DNA of 55,947 bases from Microcaldota archaeon (lineage in GTDB: Archaea; Micrarchaeota; Micrarchaeia; Anstonellales; Bilamarchaeaceae), in assembly GCA_030648615.1 (NCBI GenBank), contig JAUSHJ010000069.1, positions 1-55,947 on the forward strand, in the 5' to 3' direction. The translations under genes and the position numbers were made by a program. Shown here one piece after another: positions 26,842-35,141 of this stretch; the stretch's first letter is position 1, and each line of letters begins with the position of its first letter. Under the pieces are notes generated by a model, which was given only the letters and a program-made list of their open reading frames with translations, did not search any database and was not told the DNA's origin.

Positions 26842-27827
26842 TGGAAAAAAAATTCTGGTTTCAAAAAAGTGTTTTAGTTACTGGGGGCTCAGGACTTTTA
26901 GGTTCCTGGTTAGTAGATATGCTTATTGAGAAGGGAGCAACAGTAACAGTAATGATGAGAGATAAAGTTCCGTCTTCAAGATTATATGAAATAGATGGAT
27001 GGAAAAAAACAAATGTTGCTAGAGGAGAATTAGAAAATTATTATGATATTGAAAGAACGATAAATGAGTATGAAATAGATACTGTTTTCCATCTAGGAGC
27101 ACAGACTATAGTTGGTACTGCGAATCGCTCTCCCATTTCTACATTTAAAGCAAACATAGAAGGAACCTGGAACGTCCTTGAAGCATGTAGAAACGCAAAA
27201 CTTGTGAAAAAAATAGTAATTGCATCTTCAGATAAAGCATATGGGGATCAAGAAAAACTTCCCTATGATGAGAATACACCATTGCAGGGAAGACATCCAT
27301 ATGATGTTTCAAAAAGCTGTGCGGATTTAATTGCCCAGAGCTATCATCATACATATGCAATGCCAATTTGTATAGCAAGATGCGGCAATATTTATGGTCC
27401 GGGAGATCTTAATTTTAATAGAATAGTCCCTGGAACGATTCGCTCGATAGTTACAGGAGAACGACCTCAGATAAGAAGTGATGGAACTTATGTAAGAGAT
27501 TATATTTATGTCAAAGATGTTGTAGACGCGTATGTAACTCTAACTGAAAATATGGAAAGAAAAGAGATAATTGGAGAAGCGTTCAATTTTAGCACTAAGA
27601 ACAAGATAACTGTATTAGAACTAGTCAAGATAGTATTAAAAGAAATGAAGTCCAAACTCGAACCCGTAATACTTAGTGAGGCAAATGCCGAAATTAAAAA
27701 GCAATACCTTTCAAGTGAAAAAGCAAAGAAACTACTAGGCTGGGAAGCCAAGTACACCATTGAACATGGATTGAGAGAAACCATACCTTGGTATTTGAAC
27801 TATATAAAAAATGAACGAACAGCATAA
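26841..27827 (+). CDS. rfbG: CDP-glucose 4,6-dehydratase
   Basis: 328 residues from ATG 26841, which shares its A with the rfbF stop; GGTG lies 13 bases before it. An ATG six codons upstream (26823) is open but inside rfbF. It converts CDP-glucose to CDP-4-keto-6-deoxyglucose. Seen: [20 protein letters not shown] at the start; [15 protein letters not shown] near 85; SSDKAYGDQ near 128; [13 protein letters not shown] (YxxxK) near 153; [18 protein letters not shown] near 180, a CDP-glucose dehydratase hallmark. Together with rfbH (38996) it gives the CDP-3,6-dideoxy branch. Confidence 0.93.
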   Translation: MEKKFWFQKSVLVTGGSGLLGSWLVDMLIEKGATVTVMMRDKVPSSRLYEIDGWKKTNVARGELENYYDIERTINEYEIDTVFHLGAQTIVGTANRSPISTFKANIEGTWNVLEACRNAKLVKKIVIASSDKAYGDQEKLPYDENTPLQGRHPYDVSKSCADLIAQSYHHTYAMPICIARCGNIYGPGDLNFNRIVPGTIRSIVTGERPQIRSDGTYVRDYIYVKDVVDAYVTLTENMERKEIIGEAFNFSTKNKITVLELVKIVLKEMKSKLEPVILSEANAEIKKQYLSSEKAKKLLGWEAKYTIEHGLRETIPWYLNYIKNERTA

Positions 27828-27839
27828 TTTTGTGATTAG

Positions 27840-29363
27840 ATGACAGATGATTTATTCGATAAGCTTTTTGTTTTTGACATGGCAAATAACCACTCAGGTA
27901 GTTTAGAACATGGACTAAGAATCATACATGAAATAAGTGATGTCACCAAGGAATTCGATGAGTTTAAATTTGGATTTAAACTTCAGTATAGAGATTTAGA
28001 CACTTTTATACATCCAGATTTCAAAGAAAGGACAGATATTAAGTATGTTAAAAGATTTTCAGAGACACGTCTTGAATTTGAACAATTAAAAGAACTGAAG
28101 GATGAAATAAAAAAACTAGGGTTTGTAGCCATATGTACTCCTTTTGATGAAAATTCTGTAGATAAAATCATCGAGCATGATTTTGATATAATAAAAATAG
28201 CAAGCTGTTCATTCACTGATTGGCCATTATTGGAAAAGGTCAGTAAAACCGATAAGCCCATAATTGCTTCCGTAGCAGGAGTTACCATAGATAATATCGA
28301 CAAAGTAGTATCTTTTTTTGAGCATAGAAAGAAAAAGTTCGGTTTAATGCATTGTGTAGCTGAGTATCCGACACCCAATGATAAACTTCAATTAAATCAA
28401 ATGAGCTTATTTAGAAAAAGATATAGTGGAACACCCATAGGATATTCTACACATGAATCTCCGGATAATTTTGATGCCATTAAAGTTGCGATTGGAAATG
28501 GTGCAAAAATATTTGAAAAACACGTGGGGATTCCTACTGAAACCATTAAATTAAATGATTATTCTGCAAATCCAAAACAAATAAAAAAATGGCTGTGTTC
28601 TGCAAAAGAAGCATTTTCAATGTGTGGTACAGGTATAGATAAAAGAATGGAGTTTACAGATAATGAAAGCTTAGCTCTTAGATCCTTGCAAAGAGGTATT
28701 TTTGCCAAAAGAAATATAAGAATTGGAGAACGGATATCTAAGGAGGATGTTTTTTTTGCAATTCCTAGTACAGAAGACCAGCTTCTTGCAAACGACTTTT
28801 CTAAATACAATAGAATCATATCAAATAAGAATTTTTCAATTAATAATGCAATAACACATAAGACTGTAACCCAAAAAGATTTGAAAGGAGAAATGATGCA
28901 AATAATGGAAACAGTAACAAAATTATTTGAAGAAGCAAATGTCCAGGTACCGCAAAAGGTCGATACGGAAGTTTCTCACCATTATGGTATTGAAAAATTC
29001 TATGAATTTGGAGCAGTTATATTGAATATAATAAATAGAGAGTATTGTAAAAAATTAATAGTTATGCTTCCTGGTCAAAAACACCCTGCACACGCACACC
29101 GATTAAAAGAAGAAACGTTTCATATATTATATGGTTCAGTAATTGTTGATTTGAATGGAAAAGAAACAAAATTAAATGCAGGAAATTTACTAATTGTAGA
29201 TAGAAATATTATGCACAGTTTTAGAACAGATACTGGAGTCATATTTGAAGAAATTTCAACTACACATATTCTTGGAGATTCGTATTACTTGGATGAAAAC
29301 ATAACAAAAAATAAATCAAGAAAAACTGAGCTTACTTACTGGTCAAAACAAGGATTGATGTAA
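27840..29363 (+). CDS. NeuB-family synthase fused to a SAF domain and C-terminal cupin
   Basis: 507 residues. Residues 1-260 are the NeuB TIM barrel: VFDMANNHSGSLEHG at the start, KLQYRDL near 43, CTPFDENSV near 100, KIASCSFTDWPLLE near 119, MHCVAEYPTPNDKLQL near 171 and GYSTHESPD near 202. About 285-345 resemble the SAF/antifreeze-like substrate lid (SLQRGIFAKRNIRIGE). About 380-485 form a cupin: PGQKHPAHAHRLKEETFHIL near 413 with metal-type His/Glu, and HSF near 461. NeuB enzymes condense phosphoenolpyruvate with an N-acyl amino sugar to give nonulosonic acids. No partner genes (NeuC/NeuA types) are in the window, so the substrate may differ. It follows rfbG by 12 bases and precedes a ThDP enzyme by one base. 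Confidence 0.85.
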   Translation: MTDDLFDKLFVFDMANNHSGSLEHGLRIIHEISDVTKEFDEFKFGFKLQYRDLDTFIHPDFKERTDIKYVKRFSETRLEFEQLKELKDEIKKLGFVAICTPFDENSVDKIIEHDFDIIKIASCSFTDWPLLEKVSKTDKPIIASVAGVTIDNIDKVVSFFEHRKKKFGLMHCVAEYPTPNDKLQLNQMSLFRKRYSGTPIGYSTHESPDNFDAIKVAIGNGAKIFEKHVGIPTETIKLNDYSANPKQIKKWLCSAKEAFSMCGTGIDKRMEFTDNESLALRSLQRGIFAKRNIRIGERISKEDVFFAIPSTEDQLLANDFSKYNRIISNKNFSINNAITHKTVTQKDLKGEMMQIMETVTKLFEEANVQVPQKVDTEVSHHYGIEKFYEFGAVILNIINREYCKKLIVMLPGQKHPAHAHRLKEETFHILYGSVIVDLNGKETKLNAGNLLIVDRNIMHSFRTDTGVIFEEISTTHILGDSYYLDENITKNKSRKTELTYWSKQGLM

Positions 29364-29364
29364 A

Positions 29365-31155
29365 ATGATTAAACTTTCAGATTATGTCTTTGAGTTCATA
29401 GCTGGACTAGGCATAAAACAGGTCTTCCTTTTGCCAGGAGGAGGGTGTATGCATCTTGTAGATTCTCTAGGAAAACAGAATGCATTGGAACTGGTAGGTT
29501 GTCTTCATGAACAGGCAGTTTCCATTGCAGCAGATGCTTATTCTCAGTATACGAAAAATATAGGAGTTGCACTTGTAACTACAGGACCAGGAGGTACAAA
29601 TGCTATAACTGGAGTAACTGCATCTTGGATAGACTCCATACCATGCTTAATCATATCCGGACAGGTAAAAAGAAACGATATTGGTGCAGATAAGGGACTT
29701 AGACAATTGGGAGTTCAGGAAGTAGATATTATATCTATGGTTAAGCCAATTACAAAATATGCGATTACAGTACTAGAGCCGAAAACAATACGTTATCATT
29801 TAGAAAAAGCAGTTTACCTAGCTAAAAGTGGAAGACCTGGGCCAGTATGGATAGACATACCCTTAGATGTGCAATCATCAACCATAGATGAAACGAAATT
29901 AGAAAAATTTTCCCCAGACCCAGAACCTAAAAAAGATTTAGAAGATAAGATAGAGCAGATTATTAAATTATTGATTCAATCTAAAAGACCAGTGATTCTT
30001 GCTGGAAACGGAATACGACTTGGAAAAGCAGAGAAAGAATTTCTTGACTTAATTGAAATCCTAAAGATCCCAATTCTTACTACATGGAAAGCCATAGACA
30101 TAATTCCAGATAATAATAAATTATTTTTTGGAAGACCTGGATCGATAGGTCAACGTGGAGCTAATTTTATTCAACAAAACTCTGATTTAATTATATCAAT
30201 CGGAGCAAGATTAGATTTGGCACAGGTAGGCTATTCTTACAAAAATTTTGCACGAGAAGCAAAGAAAGTAGTTATTGATATTGATCCAGCAGAGATAAAA
30301 AAAATACAGTTTGATATAACCATAGAAATTTGTGCTGATGCAGGAAATTTCATACGTGATCTGATTAAGAGAAACATTAAATTAGATGAAAAAACAGAAT
30401 GGTTGGTACAATGTAAGAAATGGGTGGAAAAATACCCGATAGTCTTACCAGAACAAAGAAATCAAAAGAAATATGTTAGCACCTATGCACTTATTGATGT
30501 TCTTTCAGATATAATGAAAGATGGAGAACTACTTGTTCCTGGAAGTTCTGCAGCTTGTAGTGAAATTACATTCCAGGCATTCAGAGTAAAAAAAGAACAG
30601 AGAATTATAAACAGTCCTGGCTTGGGAGCCATGGGTTTTGGTCTACCAGCAAGTATAGGGGCATGCATAGCAAGTGGCAAAAAAAGAACGATATGTATTA
30701 ATGGTGATGGTGGATTCCAATTAAATATACAAGAACTTGCTACTGTGGCCGGCTTAAAACTTCCGATAAAATTTTTTATTTTAAATAATGATGGATATTC
30801 TTCCATAAAAAATAGCCAAAGAAACTATTTTGAAGGGAAATATGTTTGTTCTGATAGTAACAGTGGATTGTATCTTCCAAATATTAATAAAGTGGCTAAT
30901 GCCTATGGCTTGACCACATTAAGAATCGAAAATAATCAGGAATTGCAAACAAAAATAAAACAGGCTTTTGAAATAGATGGACCAGTACTATGTGAGATTA
31001 TGATAGACCCGGAAGAACTCACACTACCTAGATTAAAATCAGAAATAAAACCTGATGGAAAAATGGTTTCAAAACCAATGGAGGATTTATGGCCATTTTT
31101 ACCGAGAGAAGAATTTAAATCAGAAATGATAATAGAAGTTTTAGAAGAAAAATAG
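29365..31155 (+). CDS. Thiamine-diphosphate enzyme, acetolactate-synthase-like (YerE-type candidate)
   Basis: 596 residues in the three-domain order of acetohydroxyacid synthases: pyrimidine domain with catalytic Glu49 (CLHEQAVSIAAD), central domain near 200-340, and pyrophosphate domain with GDG at 447-449 and NN near 475. In a CDP-4-keto-6-deoxyglucose gene set, such proteins include YerE, which adds a two-carbon unit from pyruvate to the keto carbon, making a branched sugar. That role is inferred from context; amino-acid acetolactate synthase is the alternative, but no regulatory subunit or ilv gene is nearby. A paralogue is at 35142. Confidence 0.85.
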   Translation: MIKLSDYVFEFIAGLGIKQVFLLPGGGCMHLVDSLGKQNALELVGCLHEQAVSIAADAYSQYTKNIGVALVTTGPGGTNAITGVTASWIDSIPCLIISGQVKRNDIGADKGLRQLGVQEVDIISMVKPITKYAITVLEPKTIRYHLEKAVYLAKSGRPGPVWIDIPLDVQSSTIDETKLEKFSPDPEPKKDLEDKIEQIIKLLIQSKRPVILAGNGIRLGKAEKEFLDLIEILKIPILTTWKAIDIIPDNNKLFFGRPGSIGQRGANFIQQNSDLIISIGARLDLAQVGYSYKNFAREAKKVVIDIDPAEIKKIQFDITIEICADAGNFIRDLIKRNIKLDEKTEWLVQCKKWVEKYPIVLPEQRNQKKYVSTYALIDVLSDIMKDGELLVPGSSAACSEITFQAFRVKKEQRIINSPGLGAMGFGLPASIGACIASGKKRTICINGDGGFQLNIQELATVAGLKLPIKFFILNNDGYSSIKNSQRNYFEGKYVCSDSNSGLYLPNINKVANAYGLTTLRIENNQELQTKIKQAFEIDGPVLCEIMIDPEELTLPRLKSEIKPDGKMVSKPMEDLWPFLPREEFKSEMIIEVLEEK

Positions 31156-31170
31156 TTAATAGGTGAAACA

Positions 31171-32127
31171 ATGAAAGAAATGGACATGCTGAAAAATCTA
31201 GCAAGACAACTAAAACTAAATATCATACTCATAAAACACGGCATAGAGAAAATGGAAAATGATGAGAGAATTGTACTGAAAAAATCAGGCAGGATATTCA
31301 GTTGGATAAAAGAGAGAAAATTTTTAGATAATTATGCAAAAATAATGCATTCGATTCCTATTTTAGATTCTAATTGTGGAACATCATTATGTGAAATAAA
31401 AGACCCTGAAGACGAAACGTGCAAATATATTAAATATGAACAAGATCATGAAACATATATTATTCCTTCTTCTGTAAATGGCAGTGTAATTTTATCCGGT
31501 AATTTAGATTTTTTTAAACTAGAATTGCCAGGTTATCTCAAGAATTATCATATCAAAAAAGGAGACATTGTAGTAGATGCTGGGGCTTACCATGGATTGT
31601 TTGCACTGGTAGTATCTAAAATGATTGGGGAAAACGGAAAAGTGATATGTTTAGAACCTGATAACCTAAATATAAAAATATTAAGAAAAACAATGAAGAT
31701 AAATAATTGTAATAATGTAATTGCATTGGAAAATGCGATCTGGAGTAAAGATGAGAATTTAGATTTTGCTGCACTGGGAAACCAGTGTTCTACTTTATTC
31801 GAACACCAAAGCAATAGATCTGAAAAAATACCTAAAAATTCTATAGTAAAGGGAGTTTCGTTACAAAGCATAATGACACAATTGAACATAAAAAAAATAG
31901 ATTTTGTTAAAATGGATATTGAAGGTGCTGAACTAGAAGTAATTGAAGGGTGTTTGGAACTACTTAAAACACAAAATATAAATTTTGCAATTGCAAGTTA
32001 CCACCTGAGAAATGGACAAAAAACGTGCTACAAACTTGAAGAGATGTTTAAATCCGCAGGTTATGGAGCTATTACTGAATATCCGGAACATCTTACTACC
32101 TACGGATCAAAAAATTTAGTGATTTGA
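31171..32127 (+). CDS. FkbM-family methyltransferase
   Basis: 318 residues, with a GGTGA ribosome-binding motif 5 bases before the ATG. SAM-binding motif DIVVDAGAYHGLFALVVSKM near 131, acidic motif CLEPDNLNIKILRKTM near 165 and FVKMDIEGAELEVIEG near 245 define the family. The N-terminal 110 residues are of no clear fold but align with the paralogue at 17726 (both carry a D...YIIPS/YTIPT segment before the domain). It likely O-methylates a sugar of the CDP-derived branch. Its TGA overlaps the next ATG. Confidence 0.85.
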   Translation: MKEMDMLKNLARQLKLNIILIKHGIEKMENDERIVLKKSGRIFSWIKERKFLDNYAKIMHSIPILDSNCGTSLCEIKDPEDETCKYIKYEQDHETYIIPSSVNGSVILSGNLDFFKLELPGYLKNYHIKKGDIVVDAGAYHGLFALVVSKMIGENGKVICLEPDNLNIKILRKTMKINNCNNVIALENAIWSKDENLDFAALGNQCSTLFEHQSNRSEKIPKNSIVKGVSLQSIMTQLNIKKIDFVKMDIEGAELEVIEGCLELLKTQNINFAIASYHLRNGQKTCYKLEEMFKSAGYGAITEYPEHLTTYGSKNLVI

Positions 32128-32846
32128 TGAATATAAACATATTAATTACGAATTTTCACAAACACGGCATAAAAAATACAGTAACTCTTTATCTAAATGC
32201 AGTTCAGTACAAAATTCGCATATTTGCTACGCAATCATATAGCCAAAAAGGTGAGGATTTAATTATAGATAAAATTCTTGGACATTGTTCTAATGGTTTT
32301 TATATTGATGTTGGTGCTCACCACCCTTCACTTGGAAGCAATACTAAGAGATTTTATAATCGTGGTTGGCATGGAATCAACATAGAACCTAACCCAAATA
32401 GCTATCGTGAATTTCTAGTAAACAGAACAAGAGACATAAACTTGAACATAGCAATTGGTAAAATGTGCGGAGAACTTAACTTTTATATTTGCGATGCGGA
32501 TGCTCTATGCACCCTCCAAAAGGATATAGCGGATGGATATTTAAAAAAAGGCCATAGAATATTGGAAGTTAAAAAGGTTCAGGTAAATACTCTGAAGAAT
32601 GTTCTTTCTAGATATGCATCTAATCAGAAAATTGATTTCCTCTCAGTAGACGCAGAAGGAACTGACCTGGAAGTTTTACAAAGTAACGATTGGAAAACTT
32701 TCAGACCAAAAATTATTTGTATCGAATCCATTACCTATAACGAAGGAAAAGAAATAGGTGAAATAAAAGAATTTCTAGAATCGTGCAGCTATGAACGTGT
32801 TTATTTTAACGGTTTAAATGCAATATACCAGGATAGATCAGTATAG
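32127..32846 (+). CDS. FkbM-family methyltransferase (shorter)
   Basis: 239 residues from ATG 32127, sharing a base with the preceding TGA (TGATG). The core has YSQKGEDLIIDKIL near 38; GFYIDVGAHHPSLGSNTKRF near 56, an FkbM-type SAM loop seen in methyltransferases acting on surface glycans; NIEPNPNSYREF near 83; and FLSVDAEGTDLEVLQ near 170. It differs clearly from the two longer FkbM proteins, so it is not a recent duplicate. Substrate unknown. Hairpin array B follows its stop. Confidence 0.85.
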   Translation: MNINILITNFHKHGIKNTVTLYLNAVQYKIRIFATQSYSQKGEDLIIDKILGHCSNGFYIDVGAHHPSLGSNTKRFYNRGWHGINIEPNPNSYREFLVNRTRDINLNIAIGKMCGELNFYICDADALCTLQKDIADGYLKKGHRILEVKKVQVNTLKNVLSRYASNQKIDFLSVDAEGTDLEVLQSNDWKTFRPKIICIESITYNEGKEIGEIKEFLESCSYERVYFNGLNAIYQDRSV

Positions 32847-32882
32847 ATTTGTAACTTATAGCGCCCCAAATGAATAATTCAA

Positions 32883-33005
32883 GTGGGCTATCCGCCCACA
32901 ACTGTAAAAGAATTTGATTCTTTTACATAGGTACGCTATCTATCAAACCATTGGCGAGTTTGCGAAAAAATCTCGCCAATATTTGACGCGGCGTTACGCG
33001 TCAAA
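32883..33005. repeat. Hairpin array B
   Basis: Elements in the 222-base gap: GTGGGC-TATCC-GCCCAC 32883-32899; TGTAAAAGAAT-TTG-ATTCTTTTACA 32903-32927 (11 pairs); short ATAG-GTACG-CTAT 32927-32939; ATTGGCGAG with a 13-base loop 32950-32980; TTTGACGCG-GCGTTA-CGCGTCAAA 32982-33005. The last hairpin and its flanks (32977-33008) are identical over 32 bases to array C 19972-20003. It lies 3' of an FkbM gene and upstream of a methyltransferase gene on the same strand. The remaining bases to 33068 are AT-rich and probably hold the next promoter. Confidence 0.85.
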
Positions 33006-33068
33006 CCAAGAGATACATTGTTAATTAGCAATCTCAATTAGTTTATTGGTTTAATATAACGTGATTTT

Positions 33069-34223
33069 ATGCCAACAAATAAATGTAGAGTGTGTGAGAA
33101 TAAATTTCTAGAAGAACCACTTCTAAAATATGAAAACATGCCAAAGACAGCTCAGTTTCTCCCGGATGCAGATTCACTTAAAAATGATAAGGGAATTACC
33201 TTAGAACTGTTTCAATGCTCAGGTTGTGGCCTAGTGCAACTAAGTAATGAACCAGTATATTACTATAAGGAAGTTATACGAGCTTCAGCGGTTTCAGATG
33301 AAATGAACAAGTTTAGAAAAGAACAATTTGGTAATTTTGTGCAAAAATTTTCTCTCAGAGGAAAGAAAGCAATTGAAATTGGCTGTGGCCGTGGAGAATA
33401 CCTGTCCATAATGCAGCAGGTTGGCCTGGATGCCTATGGTTTGGAATATTCTGGAAAATCAGTGGCAATGTGTATCAAAAATGGTCTGAAGGCCTCGAAA
33501 GGATTTACTGAAAGTGCCACAGAAAAAATAAATGGTGCTCCATTTGATGCTTTTTTTATATTGGATTTTCTTGAACATTTGCCAGATCCTAATTCTACTC
33601 TTAGAGGGATATATAATAATTTGACAGATGATGCCGTCGGATTTATAGAAGTACCTAATTTTGATGCACTTTTACGAAACAATATTTTTTATGATTTTAC
33701 AAGTGACCATCTAAACTATTTTACCAAGGAAACCCTAGGTACAACATTAGAAATGAATGGATTTGAAGTCATAGATTGCACCGAAGAATGGCATGATTTT
33801 CTAATTTCTGCAATTGTTAAAAAAAGAAAAAGACTGGATTTGTCGCATTTAAATAAACAGCAAGAGAAACTTAAAAATGAACTAGAAAAATATATCCATA
33901 GTTTTAAGGATAAAAAAGTGGCAATTTGGGGTGCTGGACACCAGGCACTTATGCTTATTGCCCTGATGAATTCTGGTGATAAAATAAAGTATGTCGTCGA
34001 CTCCGCAGCATTTAAGCAAGGTAAGTATACTCCAGTTAAACACCTCCCCATAGTTTCTCCAGAAATGCTTAGACAAGACCCCGTAGACGCTGTGATTGTT
34101 ATGGTAGGCAGCTATACTGATGAAGTAGTAAAAACAATTCATGATAAATTTAGTGCAGAAATAGATATTGCAGTATTACGAAAATTTAAACTGGATATCT
34201 CCCACACTAAAAAAAGAATATAG
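33069..34223 (+). CDS. Zinc-ribbon SAM methyltransferase, sugar C-methyltransferase-like
   Basis: 384 residues. N-terminal zinc site: CRVCENKF near 6 and CSGCGLVQL near 51. SAM domain: KAIEIGCGRGEYLSIMQQ near 100 and FILDFLEHLPDPNSTL near 160. C-terminal domain: VAIWGAGHQALMLIALM near 286 with a nucleotide-binding look. The layout resembles that of the 21225-22481 protein but sequence identity looks low, and the catalytic region EHLSYF is replaced by DHLNYFTKETL near 211. Probably a C-methyltransferase of an NDP-keto sugar, perhaps CDP-linked given its place. A TATA-like tttaatata lies about 18 bases before its ATG. Confidence 0.8.
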   Translation: MPTNKCRVCENKFLEEPLLKYENMPKTAQFLPDADSLKNDKGITLELFQCSGCGLVQLSNEPVYYYKEVIRASAVSDEMNKFRKEQFGNFVQKFSLRGKKAIEIGCGRGEYLSIMQQVGLDAYGLEYSGKSVAMCIKNGLKASKGFTESATEKINGAPFDAFFILDFLEHLPDPNSTLRGIYNNLTDDAVGFIEVPNFDALLRNNIFYDFTSDHLNYFTKETLGTTLEMNGFEVIDCTEEWHDFLISAIVKKRKRLDLSHLNKQQEKLKNELEKYIHSFKDKKVAIWGAGHQALMLIALMNSGDKIKYVVDSAAFKQGKYTPVKHLPIVSPEMLRQDPVDAVIVMVGSYTDEVVKTIHDKFSAEIDIAVLRKFKLDISHTKKRI

Positions 34224-34240
34224 ATTTTACACATAATAAA

Positions 34241-35137
34241 CTAATATTTATCAGCCATTATTTTCTCAAGATCGACCATAGTTTTATTAGACAAATACCA
34301 AGCATATAACTCCCGAATACCAGTATTTATATCCGTAAATTTTAATCCTTTTATTTCGTCCTTTAGTCTAGCATTATCTCCGCTGTATTCCGGATTCACT
34401 CCTTCATTTTTCACAATTATATCCAAGTCTTTCCCAGATACTTCCTTTACTTTGCGTGCTATGGTGAGAAGATCTATAGATTTGTCCGGAGTAACATTGT
34501 AAAATCTATGTTTGCCCTTGTTCTCTATAAAGTATTCTATGATTTTGGCTAGATCATTTACATAGACATAGTCAAAAAATATATTTTTATTATTAATTAT
34601 TATGGGCAAATCTAATATCGATCTGCATATTGCATTGGATATAAATCTTGTCTTGTAATCTTCATATTTCCCATAACAACCAAATATCCTTAGAACAATG
34701 ATGTTGTCCACCATCTCCAAATATTTAGAACAAACATATTTGTAAAAACCATAGTCATCTGTAGGCACATACATGTCAAAATAAGTTTCCTTCATTTTGG
34801 GTATTTGATTCTTCTGACCATATTCTGCACCACTACCTAAGTATATAAATTTTTTAAAATATTCTTTGCAGCGAATAAGATTGAAGAATATTCTAAGATT
34901 CTTTTCTACGCGGTTTCCTATATTTTCAATTTTCTTTCTGGTACCGCCCCAATTAGCTGCATGAATAACTACACTGAAATTATGAGATTTGATATACTCT
35001 TCCACTTTTACAGTATCCTCCAAATCTAATTCACTATGGGATGGAGCATAAATACAATATTTGTCAGAAAATTTTTCTAAAAGATTGTGACCTATAAAAC
35101 CACTACCACCTGTGAGAAAGATGTTTTTTTTATTCAT
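34241..35137 (-). CDS. Extended SDR (sugar-nucleotide epimerase/reductase), paralogue of 18740-19645
   Basis: 298 residues. LTGGSGFIGHNLLEKF near 8 is the Rossmann motif; VVIHAANWGGTRKK near 57; YLGSGAEYGQKNQ near 97; catalytic YxxxK in DDYGFYKYVCSK near 128; FYNVTPDKSIDLL near 212. It shares these blocks with 18740-19645. It ends close to, and is convergent with, the C-methyltransferase gene, and its start is 4 bases from the ThDP-enzyme stop, so the two are one operon. A reductase acting after the ThDP enzyme, as YerF acts after YerE, would fit; this is inference from position. Confidence 0.8.
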   Translation of the reverse strand: MNKKNIFLTGGSGFIGHNLLEKFSDKYCIYAPSHSELDLEDTVKVEEYIKSHNFSVVIHAANWGGTRKKIENIGNRVEKNLRIFFNLIRCKEYFKKFIYLGSGAEYGQKNQIPKMKETYFDMYVPTDDYGFYKYVCSKYLEMVDNIIVLRIFGCYGKYEDYKTRFISNAICRSILDLPIIINNKNIFFDYVYVNDLAKIIEYFIENKGKHRFYNVTPDKSIDLLTIARKVKEVSGKDLDIIVKNEGVNPEYSGDNARLKDEIKGLKFTDINTGIRELYAWYLSNKTMVDLEKIMADKY

Positions 35138-35141
35138 AGAA

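Noticed and set aside
29365-31155. Branched-chain amino acid acetolactate synthase (ilvB)
   Set aside because: No small subunit, ilvC or ilvD is nearby and the gene sits amid CDP-sugar genes. Not excluded, but the sugar-branching role is preferred.
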